Below are positions 41,347 through 50,693 of a stretch of 64,000 nt of DNA, one piece after another. The notes beneath the pieces were generated by a model. That model saw nothing but the letters and a program-made list of their open reading frames with translations. It did not search any database and had not been told where the DNA came from. The translations under genes were made by a program, and so were the position numbers. This DNA comes from Echinicola marina (GTDB lineage Bacteria > Bacteroidota > Bacteroidia > Cytophagales > Cyclobacteriaceae). The DNA is taken from assembly GCF_020463795.1 (NCBI RefSeq), contig NZ_CP080025.1, positions 2,049,001 to 2,113,000 on the forward strand, read 5' to 3'. Position 1 is the first letter of the stretch; each line of letters opens with the position of its first letter.

Positions 41347-43342
41347 AATATTCAAGCAGTTTTTTTAACTTTTCCTTAAACCTGTCTTGGGGCAGGAAGT
41401 TCTTTTCAAGATTGGAGGCAAAAGGTACTGGAGTATCCAGGCTGGCTTCCCGCATGACAGGGGCGTCGAGTTTTTCAAAGCAATATTCACTGATCCATGC
41501 AGCAATTTCAGCTCCTATTCCCCCAGTCAAACAATCTTCATGGAGTATGATTACTTTATTGGTTTTACTGACGGTGTCAGCTACTGCTTTTTTGTCCCAA
41601 GGCAATAAGGTACAAAGGTCAAGAATATCTGCTTCTATACCTGCTTCCTGAATAGCTGTTTTGGCCCAGTGAACTCCCATTCCATAAGTGATGATGCTCA
41701 GCTGTTCACCTTCGCTTACCAAATGGGCTTTGCCTATCTCAAGTGTATAATAGTCATCTGGTATTTCTTCACTGATGGACCTGTATAGTCCCTTATGCTC
41801 AAAAAACAAGCATGGATTAGGATCTTCAATGGCAGCGGCAAGCAAGCCTTTTGCTTGGTAGGGAGAGGAGGGATAAAGGATTTTGAGGCCAGGAGTATGG
41901 AAGAACCAGGCCTCGTTGGATTGGGAGTGAAATGGCCCAGCACCTACTCCAGCACCCGTTGGCAGGCGAATGACCACGTCAGCATGCTGGCCCCAGCGAT
42001 AATGAAGCTTTGCTAAGTTATTGACAATTTGGTTGAATCCACAGCTGACAAAATCGGCAAATTGCATTTCGACTACCGATTTAAAGCCACCAATGGACAA
42101 CCCGAGAGCCGTACCGACAATACCGCTTTCACAGAGGGGGGTATTCCGTACCCTTTCCGGTCCGAATTTCTGTAAAAAACCATCCGTAACTTTAAATACC
42201 CCTCCATAAGTGGCTATATCTTGACCCATTAGGATCAATTCCGGATAGCGTTGCATACTTAGTTCTAAGCCGTCTTTAATTGCATCAACCAGCCTTTTTT
42301 CACTTTTTTTGTTTGAAGTTGCCTTACTTAGGTGAAAGCTGAAAGGCGCATAGGTGTCTTTTAGTTCTTCTTGGCTATTGGCCTTGGGTGCAGGACTTGC
42401 AAAAGCTTTGTCAAGCCCTGCATCTATCTTATCTTGGATTTCTTGGAGGATGGACTGTTTTGATTTTTCATCCAGAATACCTTCAGCAACTAGAAATTCC
42501 TCAAAGTTTTTGATTGGATCTTTTTTAGCACCTTCTTCAAAATAATCATTTGGGACATATTTTGTTCCCGAAGCTTCTTCATGCCCGCGCATTCTGTAAG
42601 TACAGGCTTCAACTATAAAGGGCCTTGGATTTTCTCTGATGTCATTTGCGATTTCATTAAGGCTATGGTAAAGCGCTAGGATATTGTTCCCATCCACTTT
42701 AACGGCCTCCATGCCGTAACCGGGACCCTTATCGATAAACTGTTCGCACCGGAACTGTTCATGGCTTGGGGTAGAAAGTCCGTACCCATTATTTTCGATC
42801 AGAAAAATCACCGGTAATTGCCATACTGCAGCAATATTCAGGGCTTCGTGAAAGTCTCCTTCAGAGCTAGCACCATCACCGGTGAACGCTAAGGTGGCTT
42901 TATTTTCTTTTTTAAGTTTGTGTGACAGCGCTATGCCATCGGCCAAAGCCATTTGGGGGCCCAAATGTGAGATCATTCCTACAATATGATGCTCCAATGA
43001 ACCAAAATGAAATGAGCGGTCCCTGCCTTTGGTATAGCCATTGGTTTTACCTTGGAATTGGGCAAAGAGCCTATCTAAAGGAATTCTCCTACCTGTAAAT
43101 ACACCTAGATTCCTATGCATGGGTAGCAAGAATTCGTCAGGTTCCATGGCCATTACAGCAGCTGTAGAAATAGCTTCCTGACCCCAGCCGCTAAACCATT
43201 TGCTGATTTTTCCTTGACGTAATAGGATCAACATTTTTTCTTCGATTTTTCTGGGGACTAAAAGTTCTTGATAAAAAAACAATAACGTTTCATTGCTCAG
43301 GCTTTTGCGATCAAAAAACATCAAGGAATTGGCTTTATTCAT
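41345..43342 (-). CDS. 2-oxo acid dehydrogenase E1, fused alpha and beta subunits
   Basis: This 665-aa thiamine-dependent enzyme has the E1 alpha domain first (about 1-330) and the E1 beta transketolase-like domain second (about 345-665). The thiamine motif GDGASSEGDFHEALN with ENNGYGLSTP is in the alpha part, and IVGTALGLSIGG with LPTGAGVGAGPFHSQS in the beta part. It decarboxylates a branched-chain or pyruvate-like 2-oxo acid for an E2/E3 complex. The ATG at 43342 is preferred to a TTG further up. The fused form is normal in Bacteroidota. Branched-chain specificity is likely but unproven. Confidence 0.92.
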   Translation of the reverse strand: MNKANSLMFFDRKSLSNETLLFFYQELLVPRKIEEKMLILLRQGKISKWFSGWGQEAISTAAVMAMEPDEFLLPMHRNLGVFTGRRIPLDRLFAQFQGKTNGYTKGRDRSFHFGSLEHHIVGMISHLGPQMALADGIALSHKLKKENKATLAFTGDGASSEGDFHEALNIAAVWQLPVIFLIENNGYGLSTPSHEQFRCEQFIDKGPGYGMEAVKVDGNNILALYHSLNEIANDIRENPRPFIVEACTYRMRGHEEASGTKYVPNDYFEEGAKKDPIKNFEEFLVAEGILDEKSKQSILQEIQDKIDAGLDKAFASPAPKANSQEELKDTYAPFSFHLSKATSNKKSEKRLVDAIKDGLELSMQRYPELILMGQDIATYGGVFKVTDGFLQKFGPERVRNTPLCESGIVGTALGLSIGGFKSVVEMQFADFVSCGFNQIVNNLAKLHYRWGQHADVVIRLPTGAGVGAGPFHSQSNEAWFFHTPGLKILYPSSPYQAKGLLAAAIEDPNPCLFFEHKGLYRSISEEIPDDYYTLEIGKAHLVSEGEQLSIITYGMGVHWAKTAIQEAGIEADILDLCTLLPWDKKAVADTVSKTNKVIILHEDCLTGGIGAEIAAWISEYCFEKLDAPVMREASLDTPVPFASNLEKNFLPQDRFKEKLKKLLEY

Positions 43343-43481
43343 GGTATATTGAAACTTATTCAAAGCAAATTACTGTAAGTTATATTGAAAACAAAGCATG
43401 AGATAAGGTCAAGAAAAAAGAGGCTGTTGTGATAGAAGCAAATTTTCAGAACTTCAAGTAGGCCAAATCAGTTTAAAGAGT

Positions 43482-44048
43482 ATGTCGGAAATTTTAATAA
43501 AAAATATGGTTTGTCCTCGCTGTATCATGGCAGTGGAAAAGATTTTTAAAGAGCAAGGGATTCAAGTGGACAAGGTTGAGTTGGGCAAGGTGAGTGTTCA
43601 GGAGTCCGTGGATAAGGCAACCGAAGAGCTACTTGAAGAGGCATTGCAGGAGATGGGTTTTGAGCTCTTGAGGGAAAAGCAAGTGCAAACAGTGGAGCGG
43701 ATCAAGAATGCTTTGCATGCGATGATGCAGCAAGAGGAATTAGGTACGGAATTAAACCTTTCTGAATATATCAAGACGGTTATTCCGGAAGATTATAGTG
43801 CGTTAAGCCATTTGTTCAGTACCACTGAGGGGATAACGATCGAGAAATATTTTATCCATTTGAAGATAGAGAAAACAAAAGAACTGCTTTGTTATCAGGA
43901 ATTGCAGTTGAGTGAAATAGCCTGGAGACTAGGTTACAGTAGTGTACAGCACCTCTCAAGCCAGTTCAAAAAAGTAGTAGGCATGACACCTTCTGCCTAT
44001 AAAAGATTAAAAGATAAGCCCCGGGCGAGCTTGGACCAGGTGAAATAA
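43482..44048 (+). CDS. AraC-type regulator with N-terminal HMA-like domain
   Basis: This 188-aa protein opens with a heavy-metal-associated-like ferredoxin fold carrying MVCPRC (Cys11 and Cys14) and a second strand-helix pair (about 1-63). The C-terminus is an AraC helix-turn-helix domain (about 85-178, with LSEIAWRLGYSSVQHLSSQFKKVVGMTPSAYK). An MxCxxC metal or thiol site joined directly to a DNA-binding domain suggests a metal- or redox-responsive regulator. It is divergent from the E1 gene. Its target is unknown. Confidence 0.82.
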   Translation: MSEILIKNMVCPRCIMAVEKIFKEQGIQVDKVELGKVSVQESVDKATEELLEEALQEMGFELLREKQVQTVERIKNALHAMMQQEELGTELNLSEYIKTVIPEDYSALSHLFSTTEGITIEKYFIHLKIEKTKELLCYQELQLSEIAWRLGYSSVQHLSSQFKKVVGMTPSAYKRLKDKPRASLDQVK

Positions 44049-44083
44049 AAAGGAGCGATGAAATTTTCCATCGCTCCTTTTTA
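44047..44083. terminator. Bidirectional terminator
   Basis: AAAAAGGAGCGATG and CATCGCTCCTTTTT form a perfect 14-bp stem with an 8-nt loop. It lies between the convergent AraC-type and outer-membrane genes and has T runs in both directions. Confidence 0.9.
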
Positions 44084-44087
44084 TGTT

Positions 44088-44681
44088 TTAGAATAGCCTT
44101 AGACCTAGTGATAAAATAAGTTGGTTTTGCCTTTGGTCCGTTTCCAAGCCAGCAATGCTCTCAGCTTGTTTACTGAGCGAGCCCTCGTACTTCAAATCAA
44201 TGATCATATTGGCAATATCCAATCCTATACCTGCCTGGTAGCCAAGTGTGGATTTTTTATAGTCTGGCATGGGGTCAGATTGGAGCTCTTCCGAAAATTT
44301 GGAGTTGAGCAAAAAGCTGCCAACTGGGCCTCCTTGTATCCTGAATATATTTCCTAATTTAAAACCTAACATGACAGGCACGTCCAGTCGGTTAAAGCTG
44401 GCCTCGAACTTTTGCTCGTCAGGGCCATCCGTCTTGGTGATCTCACCTCCGGTGTTGACATACAGGACTTCAGGTTGTAGGTATAGGGCATTACCCCCCA
44501 TTCTTGCAAAGGCACCAATATGGTAGCCTAACTTGCTGCTACCACTTTCGTATTCACCATTGCTAACGCTTATGTTTCCTTGGGATATGCCTAGTTTTGG
44601 GCCAATGGAAAAGTCCTGGGCCTTTACTTGGGTACACAGTGCCAAGAAGGAAAATGCAAAAAGGGCCAATAATTTTTTCAT
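44088..44681 (-). CDS. Outer-membrane beta-barrel protein (PorT/OmpX-like)
   Basis: This 197-aa protein begins at the ATG at 44681 (MKKLLALFAFSFLALC) with a signal peptide. It is made of alternating amphipathic strands (GPKLGISQGNISVSNG, GYHIGAFARMGGNALYLQPEVLYVNTGG) ending in LSLGLRLF, a terminal aromatic residue typical of outer-membrane barrels. This is the PorT or OmpX-type small barrel widespread in Bacteroidota. Its role is unknown. It is separated from the next gene by a spacer with no evident operon link. Confidence 0.82.
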   Translation of the reverse strand: MKKLLALFAFSFLALCTQVKAQDFSIGPKLGISQGNISVSNGEYESGSSKLGYHIGAFARMGGNALYLQPEVLYVNTGGEITKTDGPDEQKFEASFNRLDVPVMLGFKLGNIFRIQGGPVGSFLLNSKFSEELQSDPMPDYKKSTLGYQAGIGLDIANMIIDLKYEGSLSKQAESIAGLETDQRQNQLILSLGLRLF

Positions 44682-44777
44682 CACTTAATTTTTATCCGTT
44701 GAAATCTATAATATGCTTTCTGCCAAACTTCAAATACCTTGCCAGAGCTAGGCACTCAAAGAGTGGAGAGGAGACTG

Positions 44778-46397
44778 TCACATGTTTTTGATGGCGTTTG
44801 TATATTTTTTTAGTTCCACTTTTACTTTGGGAAATAAAAAGAACAAGCCAATCATATTGGGGAATACCAAGGCCAGGATCATGGCATCGGAGAATTTTAC
44901 TACAGCATTTAAGGTTGTAGAAGCTCCAATCACGATGAATGCCAGAAATATGATTTTGTAACTCAGGTCAGCGGCCTTGCTTCTACCAAAAAGGTATTTC
45001 CAAGATTGGAGTCCGTAATATGACCAAGAGATCATTGTGGAGAAAGCAAACATAATGATGGCTACTGTCAACACATAGGAAAAGTGAGGAATCACCGTAT
45101 CATAAGCCATGGTAGTGAGTTCCACACCGCCGACAGATGCACCTCCGTCTTTAAGAATTACGTTTCCGCTTCCGTCACCACCATAATTGAAGATGCTCTC
45201 TACATTGCCAAGACCACCATCAATATTGAAAAAGATGATTACTAGGGCAGTCATGGTACAAACAATCACAGTATCGATCAATGGTTCCAAAAGGGCTACG
45301 ACACCTTCACTGGCAGGAAATTTAGTTTTAACTGCAGAGTGGGCGATGGCAGCGGAACCTGCTCCGGCTTCATTGGAGAAAGCTGCTCGCTGGAACCCAA
45401 CGATCAGCACACCTACCATTCCACCAAGTCCAGCCATTGGACTGAAGGCACCTTCTATGATCAAGCCAAAAGCATCATCGATATAGTCATAGTGAGCTCC
45501 CAGGATAATCAGGGAGGCCAATACATAGACACCGGCCATAAAAGGAACAATTTTCTCAGTAATGGTAGCGATTCTTTTGATCCCACCAATGATTACTACC
45601 GCTACTAGCATGGCAAGTACAATACCGATCCAGAATCCATTGGTTTGGAAGTTGATGCCCATGAGGTTGGACAGCTGGGAGGCAGCCTGGTTGGACTGGA
45701 ATGCATTGCCACCACCAAATGAAGCTCCTACACAAAGCACTGCAAAAAGGCCTCCGAGGAATTGTCCTAGGCGTCCTTTTTTGAGGTCATGACCTAATCC
45801 ACGGGAGAGGTAGTACATTGGTCCTCCATAAACAACTCCATCCTTGTCTACATCCCTGTATTTTACACCAAGGGTACATTCAACAAACTTGGTACTCATT
45901 CCTAGAATACCACATATGATCATCCAGAAAGTGGCACCAGGCCCGCCGATTGCAATAGCTACTGCTACTCCGGCGATATTGCCAAGGCCAACTGTGCCTG
46001 ATACGGCTGTGGCAAGGGCTTGGAAGTGACTAACCTCCCCTCCTTTGGAGTCATCCACCATAATTTCCCCAGTTTCAGGGTCTTTATAGTTTTTCTCCAT
46101 ATCATCATATTTGCCCCTTACGGTATTGATGGCCAAAGGCATTTTGGTGATCCCTGGAAGTGCGAAATAGATGGTGAAAAATGTAGCGCCACTAACCAAT
46201 AAAATCAAAACAATCGGGATATTATAGTCTCCAATTGTGATGGGGTATAGTACGAGGCTTTCCCAAGCATCAGCTACTGGTTGAAAGGATTGGTCTATTC
46301 TTTGTCCAAAACTTAAGTCTTCTGTGGGCGAGGTTTCCTGTGCATACAGGCTAATAGGTAGTAGAAAAATTAAGAAGGATAGAAGTTTTCTATACAT
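44778..46397 (-). CDS. Sodium:alanine/glycine symporter (AGCS family)
   Basis: This 539-aa inner-membrane protein has about ten helices plus a leading signal-like helix. Characteristic AGCS blocks are FQALATAVSGTVGLGNIAGVAVAIAIGGPGATFWMI, CTLGVKYRDVDKDG.VYGGPMYYL and NEAGAGSAAIAHSAVKTKFPASEGVVALLEP. It takes up alanine or glycine with sodium. It is monocistronic. Some Bacteroidota members carry this extra N-terminal signal segment, so the start at 46397 is kept. Confidence 0.93.
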   Translation of the reverse strand: MYRKLLSFLIFLLPISLYAQETSPTEDLSFGQRIDQSFQPVADAWESLVLYPITIGDYNIPIVLILLVSGATFFTIYFALPGITKMPLAINTVRGKYDDMEKNYKDPETGEIMVDDSKGGEVSHFQALATAVSGTVGLGNIAGVAVAIAIGGPGATFWMIICGILGMSTKFVECTLGVKYRDVDKDGVVYGGPMYYLSRGLGHDLKKGRLGQFLGGLFAVLCVGASFGGGNAFQSNQAASQLSNLMGINFQTNGFWIGIVLAMLVAVVIIGGIKRIATITEKIVPFMAGVYVLASLIILGAHYDYIDDAFGLIIEGAFSPMAGLGGMVGVLIVGFQRAAFSNEAGAGSAAIAHSAVKTKFPASEGVVALLEPLIDTVIVCTMTALVIIFFNIDGGLGNVESIFNYGGDGSGNVILKDGGASVGGVELTTMAYDTVIPHFSYVLTVAIIMFAFSTMISWSYYGLQSWKYLFGRSKAADLSYKIIFLAFIVIGASTTLNAVVKFSDAMILALVFPNMIGLFFLFPKVKVELKKYTNAIKNM

Positions 46398-46650
46398 AAT
46401 GTGTTTAAGTTTGATTTGTATATTTGAGCCTTATAAACTTTTGGATAAATTCTACTTTTGTTTACATTTCCCAATCCAATCTCCCTTAAATACTGATTTT
46501 CAATCCCCCGGATTTTGAATTCCGGATTATGATAAGGGGGGATTCGGTTTAAGAATACCATCCCTATAGCCATATGTACTGTATGTATAAAGGATGTAAT
46601 TCATGTTTATTAGGGATAAAATTGGATTGTTTTAATATTAACCGAATTTA
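46398..46650. repeat. Spacer with AATCCCCC/GGGGGATT inverted repeat
   Basis: It includes a diverged inverted repeat with AATCCCCC (46502-46509) and GGGGGGATT (46536-46544) around CGGATTTTGAATTCCGG, similar to the C/G palindrome at the window start. No gene is seen. Confidence 0.5.
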
Positions 46651-47583
46651 TCAATCGGCTAAATTAAGCTGTTTTGCTAGAATAGCAATCCCATTCATAA
46701 AACTTTTTGGTTGATAATTAAGCTGTTCTTTCGCTTTTTTGATAATAAATCCGGTTTTTAGGGGTCTTTTTGCCTGTTGTTGGAAGGTGCTGGAGTCTGC
46801 TTTGTTGATCTTGGTTTTGTCCAATTTGAAGTAGTCTGCTGTCTGCATGGCCATTTCATATGGGGTCAAAAGTTCCTCGCCAGAAATATTGAAAATCCCG
46901 GTGGCTTTTTGTTCCGCCATTAACAGGCAGCCTTCTGCCAGATCTTCTGCTAAAGTAGGGGTCCGGAGTTGGTCATCTACGAGCTGTAGCGATTTCCCTT
47001 CCTCGATGGAATTTTTTACCCAAAGGACAATATTGGACCTGCTCATGTCATGGGAAAGACCATAAACCAAGACGGTTCGCGCAATCCCCCATTTAAGTTG
47101 GGAAGCTTGGATCAGTTGTTCTGCTTCCAATTTGGTTTTTCCATAGTAATTGACGGGATTGGCTTCGGCTTCCTCTGTATAGGGACCTGCTTCACCGTCG
47201 AAAATAAAGTCAGTAGAAACATGGAGGAGATAGGCGCTGACCTTTTCGGAGGCCGAAATAATATTTTTTACAGCACTTACATTTTGTGCGTAGCAGGCTT
47301 CTTGTTCAGTTTCACATTGATCCACATTGGTCATGGCGGCACCATGGATGACAATATCCGGTCTGTATTTGGCAAATACTTTTTCTATGGATACTTCATC
47401 GGTGATATCCATGGGCTCGTAATCAAAGCCTTGCCAGCTCTTAGGGAGTCTGCAATCCCCTCTTCCTGTGGCTATTATTTTGAAAGTGCCTTTTTCTAGG
47501 AGTCTTTTGATCAGTTTTTGTCCTAAAAGGCCGTTGGTACCAGTGACCAAAATGGTGTCTTGATGATTGTTTTTAGTATTCAA
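46651..47583 (-). CDS. SDR sugar-nucleotide reductase, RmlD-like
   Basis: This 310-aa NAD(P)-dependent extended short-chain dehydrogenase has the nucleotide-binding VTGTNGLLGQKLI (GxxGxxG, 13-25) and the catalytic YYGKTK (Tyr-x3-Lys). Domain order and length match dTDP-4-dehydrorhamnose reductase-like proteins. The start is a TTG at 47583 that overlaps the end of the PPIase gene by 11 nt, as no ATG fits. It may act on a nucleotide sugar. Other rhamnose genes are not nearby, so the substrate is uncertain. Confidence 0.83.
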   Translation of the reverse strand: MNTKNNHQDTILVTGTNGLLGQKLIKRLLEKGTFKIIATGRGDCRLPKSWQGFDYEPMDITDEVSIEKVFAKYRPDIVIHGAAMTNVDQCETEQEACYAQNVSAVKNIISASEKVSAYLLHVSTDFIFDGEAGPYTEEAEANPVNYYGKTKLEAEQLIQASQLKWGIARTVLVYGLSHDMSRSNIVLWVKNSIEEGKSLQLVDDQLRTPTLAEDLAEGCLLMAEQKATGIFNISGEELLTPYEMAMQTADYFKLDKTKINKADSSTFQQQAKRPLKTGFIIKKAKEQLNYQPKSFMNGIAILAKQLNLAD

Positions 47584-48406
47584 AACCGTAATCTTTTGTG
47601 ATTTTCTTTTTGCTCATTTCCTCTACTTCAACGGTGATGTATACGGGGACTTTAGCTTGGTCCATTTGGTTGGTCTTTTCTGCGGAAATTTTGTCTACCA
47701 CATCCAATCCTTTGATGACTTTGCCAAAGACGGTATATCCTCCTTCGTCCAAATGTGGTGTGCCACCCTCACTGGTGTAGGCTTCAATTTGTTGGGGAGT
47801 TAATTTTTTGTCCAAATTAATATCATAGAAGTCTTCCATGATGACTTTCTTAGAAAGCATCAAGTCATTCATGGCAGAAAAATCCCCAAATGCATAAAGC
47901 TCAGCGTAGCGCTTTGCCAGTTCCTTATTGCTTTCAAGGCTGATATATTTCATGAACTGCTTTTGTAAACGTCTCATGTCTGTGGTCAGCTCCAGCGCTG
48001 TATAGACTTTGCCTTCCACGATATAGAACTGACAACCACTTGACCTTTTTTCGGGATTGATATTATCTCCCTGTCTGGCTGCGGCAATGGCGCCCTTTTC
48101 GTGAATTAGCTCCTCATTGAATTCCGCAGGAAGGGTGTACCATTCGTCTTCAGGCAATCCCTCCTTGGTGAATACATCTCCAGCTTGGATCATGAAATTA
48201 TCTATAATGCGATGGAATTGGGTGGAATCAAACCTTCCTGCTTTGGCCAATTTGATGAAATTTTCTTTGTGCTCGGGTGTCTGATCATATAGAACGGCAA
48301 AAATATCACCATGTCGCGTATGGATCTTGATCAATGAATCATTTTCGGATGAACAAGAGATCAATATGGAGAGCAGGCATGCTATCCAAAGTAATCTTAA
48401 TTTCAT
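47573..48406 (-). CDS. Lipoprotein peptidyl-prolyl isomerase (cyclophilin)
   Basis: This 277-aa protein has a lipoprotein signal (LLSILISCSS) and a cyclophilin domain with ENFIKLAKAGRFDSTQFHRIIDNFMIQAGD and the late GGYTVFGKVIKGLDVVDKIS. A long insertion (about 120-200) interrupts the domain, as in several Bacteroidota cyclophilins. It catalyses proline isomerisation in the periplasm. It overlaps the SDR gene downstream and lies 3 bp from hemC upstream, so it belongs to the same minus-strand operon. Confidence 0.92.
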   Translation of the reverse strand: MKLRLLWIACLLSILISCSSENDSLIKIHTRHGDIFAVLYDQTPEHKENFIKLAKAGRFDSTQFHRIIDNFMIQAGDVFTKEGLPEDEWYTLPAEFNEELIHEKGAIAAARQGDNINPEKRSSGCQFYIVEGKVYTALELTTDMRRLQKQFMKYISLESNKELAKRYAELYAFGDFSAMNDLMLSKKVIMEDFYDINLDKKLTPQQIEAYTSEGGTPHLDEGGYTVFGKVIKGLDVVDKISAEKTNQMDQAKVPVYITVEVEEMSKKKITKDYGFEY

Positions 48407-48409
48407 AAC

Positions 48410-49345
48410 TTATTTGTTAAGCGTATTTTTTATTTCGGCCAAAATGCGACCTCCTCCAGATTGGATTACCTTTTCAGCTAGTTCTTTGCCCAGTGCCTCT
48501 GCTTTTTCGGCAGGTCCTGTGAGAGTATGGTGGATTCTTTCCTTTCCGTCCAAGCTGACAATTCCCCCCTTGAGCGTTAATTGCCCGTTATTATATGCTG
48601 CTAGGCAAAATACAGGAATACTACATCCTCCCTCAAGCACTTTCAGATAGCTGCGTTCAGCCCTTAGCCGATAGCCTGTTGCTTCATGATGTGTAGCTTG
48701 AATGATGAGTTGCCTTAGCTCCCTGTCCAATTTATCATAAGCTTCAACTGCAATACTTCCCTGCCCAACAGCAGGGGTGAATTCATCCAAGGAAAGTTCA
48801 TGTTGGATCATTTCATCATAACCCATCCTATGTGCACCTGCATAAGCCAAAAGCAGCGCATCACAAACACCAGACTCCATTTTTTTGATCCTGGTCTGAA
48901 GGTTGCCTCTGACTTCTACCGTTTTGATATGAGGGTAGAAGTGTTTTAGGGTGGCTACTCTGCGGGTGGAAGAGGTGCCCAAAAGTAAAGGCTTCTCAGG
49001 ATTGGAATAATCTATGTTCCCTTTATGGCTCAAAATGATATCGTTGACCTTTTCTCGCTCTGTAAAGGAAATTAGCTCAAATCCTTCAGGTAAAGAGGAA
49101 GGCATATCCTTGGCACTGTGAACAGCAATGTCCACTTCACCAGATGCCAATTGATCCTCTAGTTCTTCAGTGAATACGCCTTTACTGCCTATTTTTGAAA
49201 TAGAGACATCCAAAATTTTGTCACCCTTGGTTTCTATGGTAACGATTTCCGTTTGAAGCCCTTTGGCTTTCAAGAGGTCAGCTATATGATACGCTTGAAA
49301 CAGTGCAAGTTTACTACCTCTGGTTCCTATTTTGATAGGCTGCAT
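48410..49345 (-). CDS. hemC: Hydroxymethylbilane synthase
   Basis: This 311-aa enzyme joins four porphobilinogen units in heme biosynthesis. It shows IGTRGSKLALFQA near the start, DIAVHSAKDMPSSLP (substrate site) and the dipyrromethane-cofactor Cys in VLEGGCSIPVFC (about 242). Length and motifs are normal. Its start overlaps the end of the rimK-like gene by 1 nt. The operon also holds genes with unrelated functions, a frequent situation in this phylum. Confidence 0.96.
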   Translation of the reverse strand: MQPIKIGTRGSKLALFQAYHIADLLKAKGLQTEIVTIETKGDKILDVSISKIGSKGVFTEELEDQLASGEVDIAVHSAKDMPSSLPEGFELISFTEREKVNDIILSHKGNIDYSNPEKPLLLGTSSTRRVATLKHFYPHIKTVEVRGNLQTRIKKMESGVCDALLLAYAGAHRMGYDEMIQHELSLDEFTPAVGQGSIAVEAYDKLDRELRQLIIQATHHEATGYRLRAERSYLKVLEGGCSIPVFCLAAYNNGQLTLKGGIVSLDGKERIHHTLTGPAEKAEALGKELAEKVIQSGGGRILAEIKNTLNK

Positions 49346-50253
49346 TATTGTTTGATTTTGCTTTTACTAGTTTTTTTGTTTGCAGAGGCTTCGATATACT
49401 CGATGATTTTTCCTGCAATATTAATTCCGGTGGCTTTTTCTATGCCTTCCAGTCCAGGTGAACTGTTGACTTCCAGGATCAGTGGGCCACGGGCAGACTG
49501 AAGCATATCTACTCCAGCCACAGCCAGTCCCAAGGCCTTGGCTGCGGCAAGGGCTGCCCTTCTTTCGGCACTACTAAGCTTGATGACAGAAGCCTGCCCA
49601 CCTCGGTGAAGATTGGACCGGAATTCGCCTTCTTCCCCCTGTCTTTTCATGGCGCCAACCACTTTACCATTGACCACAAAGGCCCTGATATCTGCGCCTT
49701 TGGCTTCTTTGATAAATTCCTGTACAATGATCCGGGCCTTTAAACCATGGAATGCTTCAATTACGGATTGTCCGGCCTTTCTGGTTTCTGCCAACACCAC
49801 GCCCAAACCTTGGGTGCCTTCCAAGAGCTTGATGATCAGGGGAGCTCCTCCCACTTTGTCGATCAATTGTTTTTCACCACCTTTGGAGAAATTGGTAAAG
49901 GCTGTCTTGGGCATGCCCAAACCTTCTCTAGAAAGTATCTGTAAACTCCTTAATTTGTCCCTGCTTCTTACAATGGCCTGGGACTCTACGGCTGAGAATG
50001 CTCCCATCAGTTCAAACTGCCGAACTACGGCAGTGCCGTAAAAAGTTACTGAAGCTCCGATCCTTGGGATGATGGCCTGGATGTCACTTAGTTTTTCTCC
50101 CTTATAAAATATAGAGGGGCCTTCCTGCTCGATGACCAAGTCACAGAGGGAGTGGTCGATGATGAGCGCCTCATGCCCTGCATCTTCTATGGCTTCTTTT
50201 AGTCTCCTTGTTGAGTAAAGGTTTGGGTTTCTTGAAAGTACGGCTATTCTCAT
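49345..50253 (-). CDS. rimK: ATP-grasp ligase RimK family
   Basis: This 302-aa ATP-grasp enzyme is of the RimK type, with the start [21 protein letters not shown], the ATP-site segment [16 protein letters not shown] and the metal-binding [17 protein letters not shown]. RimK adds glutamates to the C-terminus of ribosomal protein S6. It overlaps by 4 nt the gene for a RimK-associated zinc protease-like protein, a conserved pairing. Confidence 0.93.
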   Translation of the reverse strand: MRIAVLSRNPNLYSTRRLKEAIEDAGHEALIIDHSLCDLVIEQEGPSIFYKGEKLSDIQAIIPRIGASVTFYGTAVVRQFELMGAFSAVESQAIVRSRDKLRSLQILSREGLGMPKTAFTNFSKGGEKQLIDKVGGAPLIIKLLEGTQGLGVVLAETRKAGQSVIEAFHGLKARIIVQEFIKEAKGADIRAFVVNGKVVGAMKRQGEEGEFRSNLHRGGQASVIKLSSAERRAALAAAKALGLAVAGVDMLQSARGPLILEVNSSPGLEGIEKATGINIAGKIIEYIEASANKKTSKSKIKQ

Positions 50254-50693
50254 GGCTGTGAAGCTTTATGTTTTTTTGATAGGTTGGTTTCATCTACATC
50301 TACGATGAACTTTCCTTTTAGCATTTTTCGGCCTAATAGGATGGCATTGCGCATTTTAGACCGGTCCGATAAGGTGAACTCTGTTTCGAACTCCTGGTTA
50401 AACATCAGGACTTTGGTGGAGACCTTGTACCTTAATTCTGCTCCTCCAAAGGAGTTTTTTACTTTTTTCTGGCTGTATTTTTCGGTTTGTATAAGCTTGC
50501 CATTATAAAGGCGATGCTTGGGAGATAGGAGTTTGAATTCCAATATTTTTTTGCCATTAATCTCCTTTTCCTCCATCCATTCGCAATGTATGGCATTGGT
50601 ATATGCTCCAGTATCCACCTTGGAGGAAATCATGTCCAGGTCCCATTCAGGAAGGCTGATTTTTTCTCTTCTGCCGATAATGAACTTTTTCAT
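50250..50693 (-). CDS. RimB-like ATP-dependent zinc protease family protein
   Basis: This 147-aa retropepsin-like protein has the active-site region [17 protein letters not shown] (Asp-Thr-Gly) and a late AILLGRKML segment. This family (DUF785/RimB) is encoded with RimK and is thought to process its target. It overlaps both neighbours by 4 nt, so rimK, this gene and holB are translationally coupled. Confidence 0.88.
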   Translation of the reverse strand: MKKFIIGRREKISLPEWDLDMISSKVDTGAYTNAIHCEWMEEKEINGKKILEFKLLSPKHRLYNGKLIQTEKYSQKKVKNSFGGAELRYKVSTKVLMFNQEFETEFTLSDRSKMRNAILLGRKMLKGKFIVDVDETNLSKKHKASQP

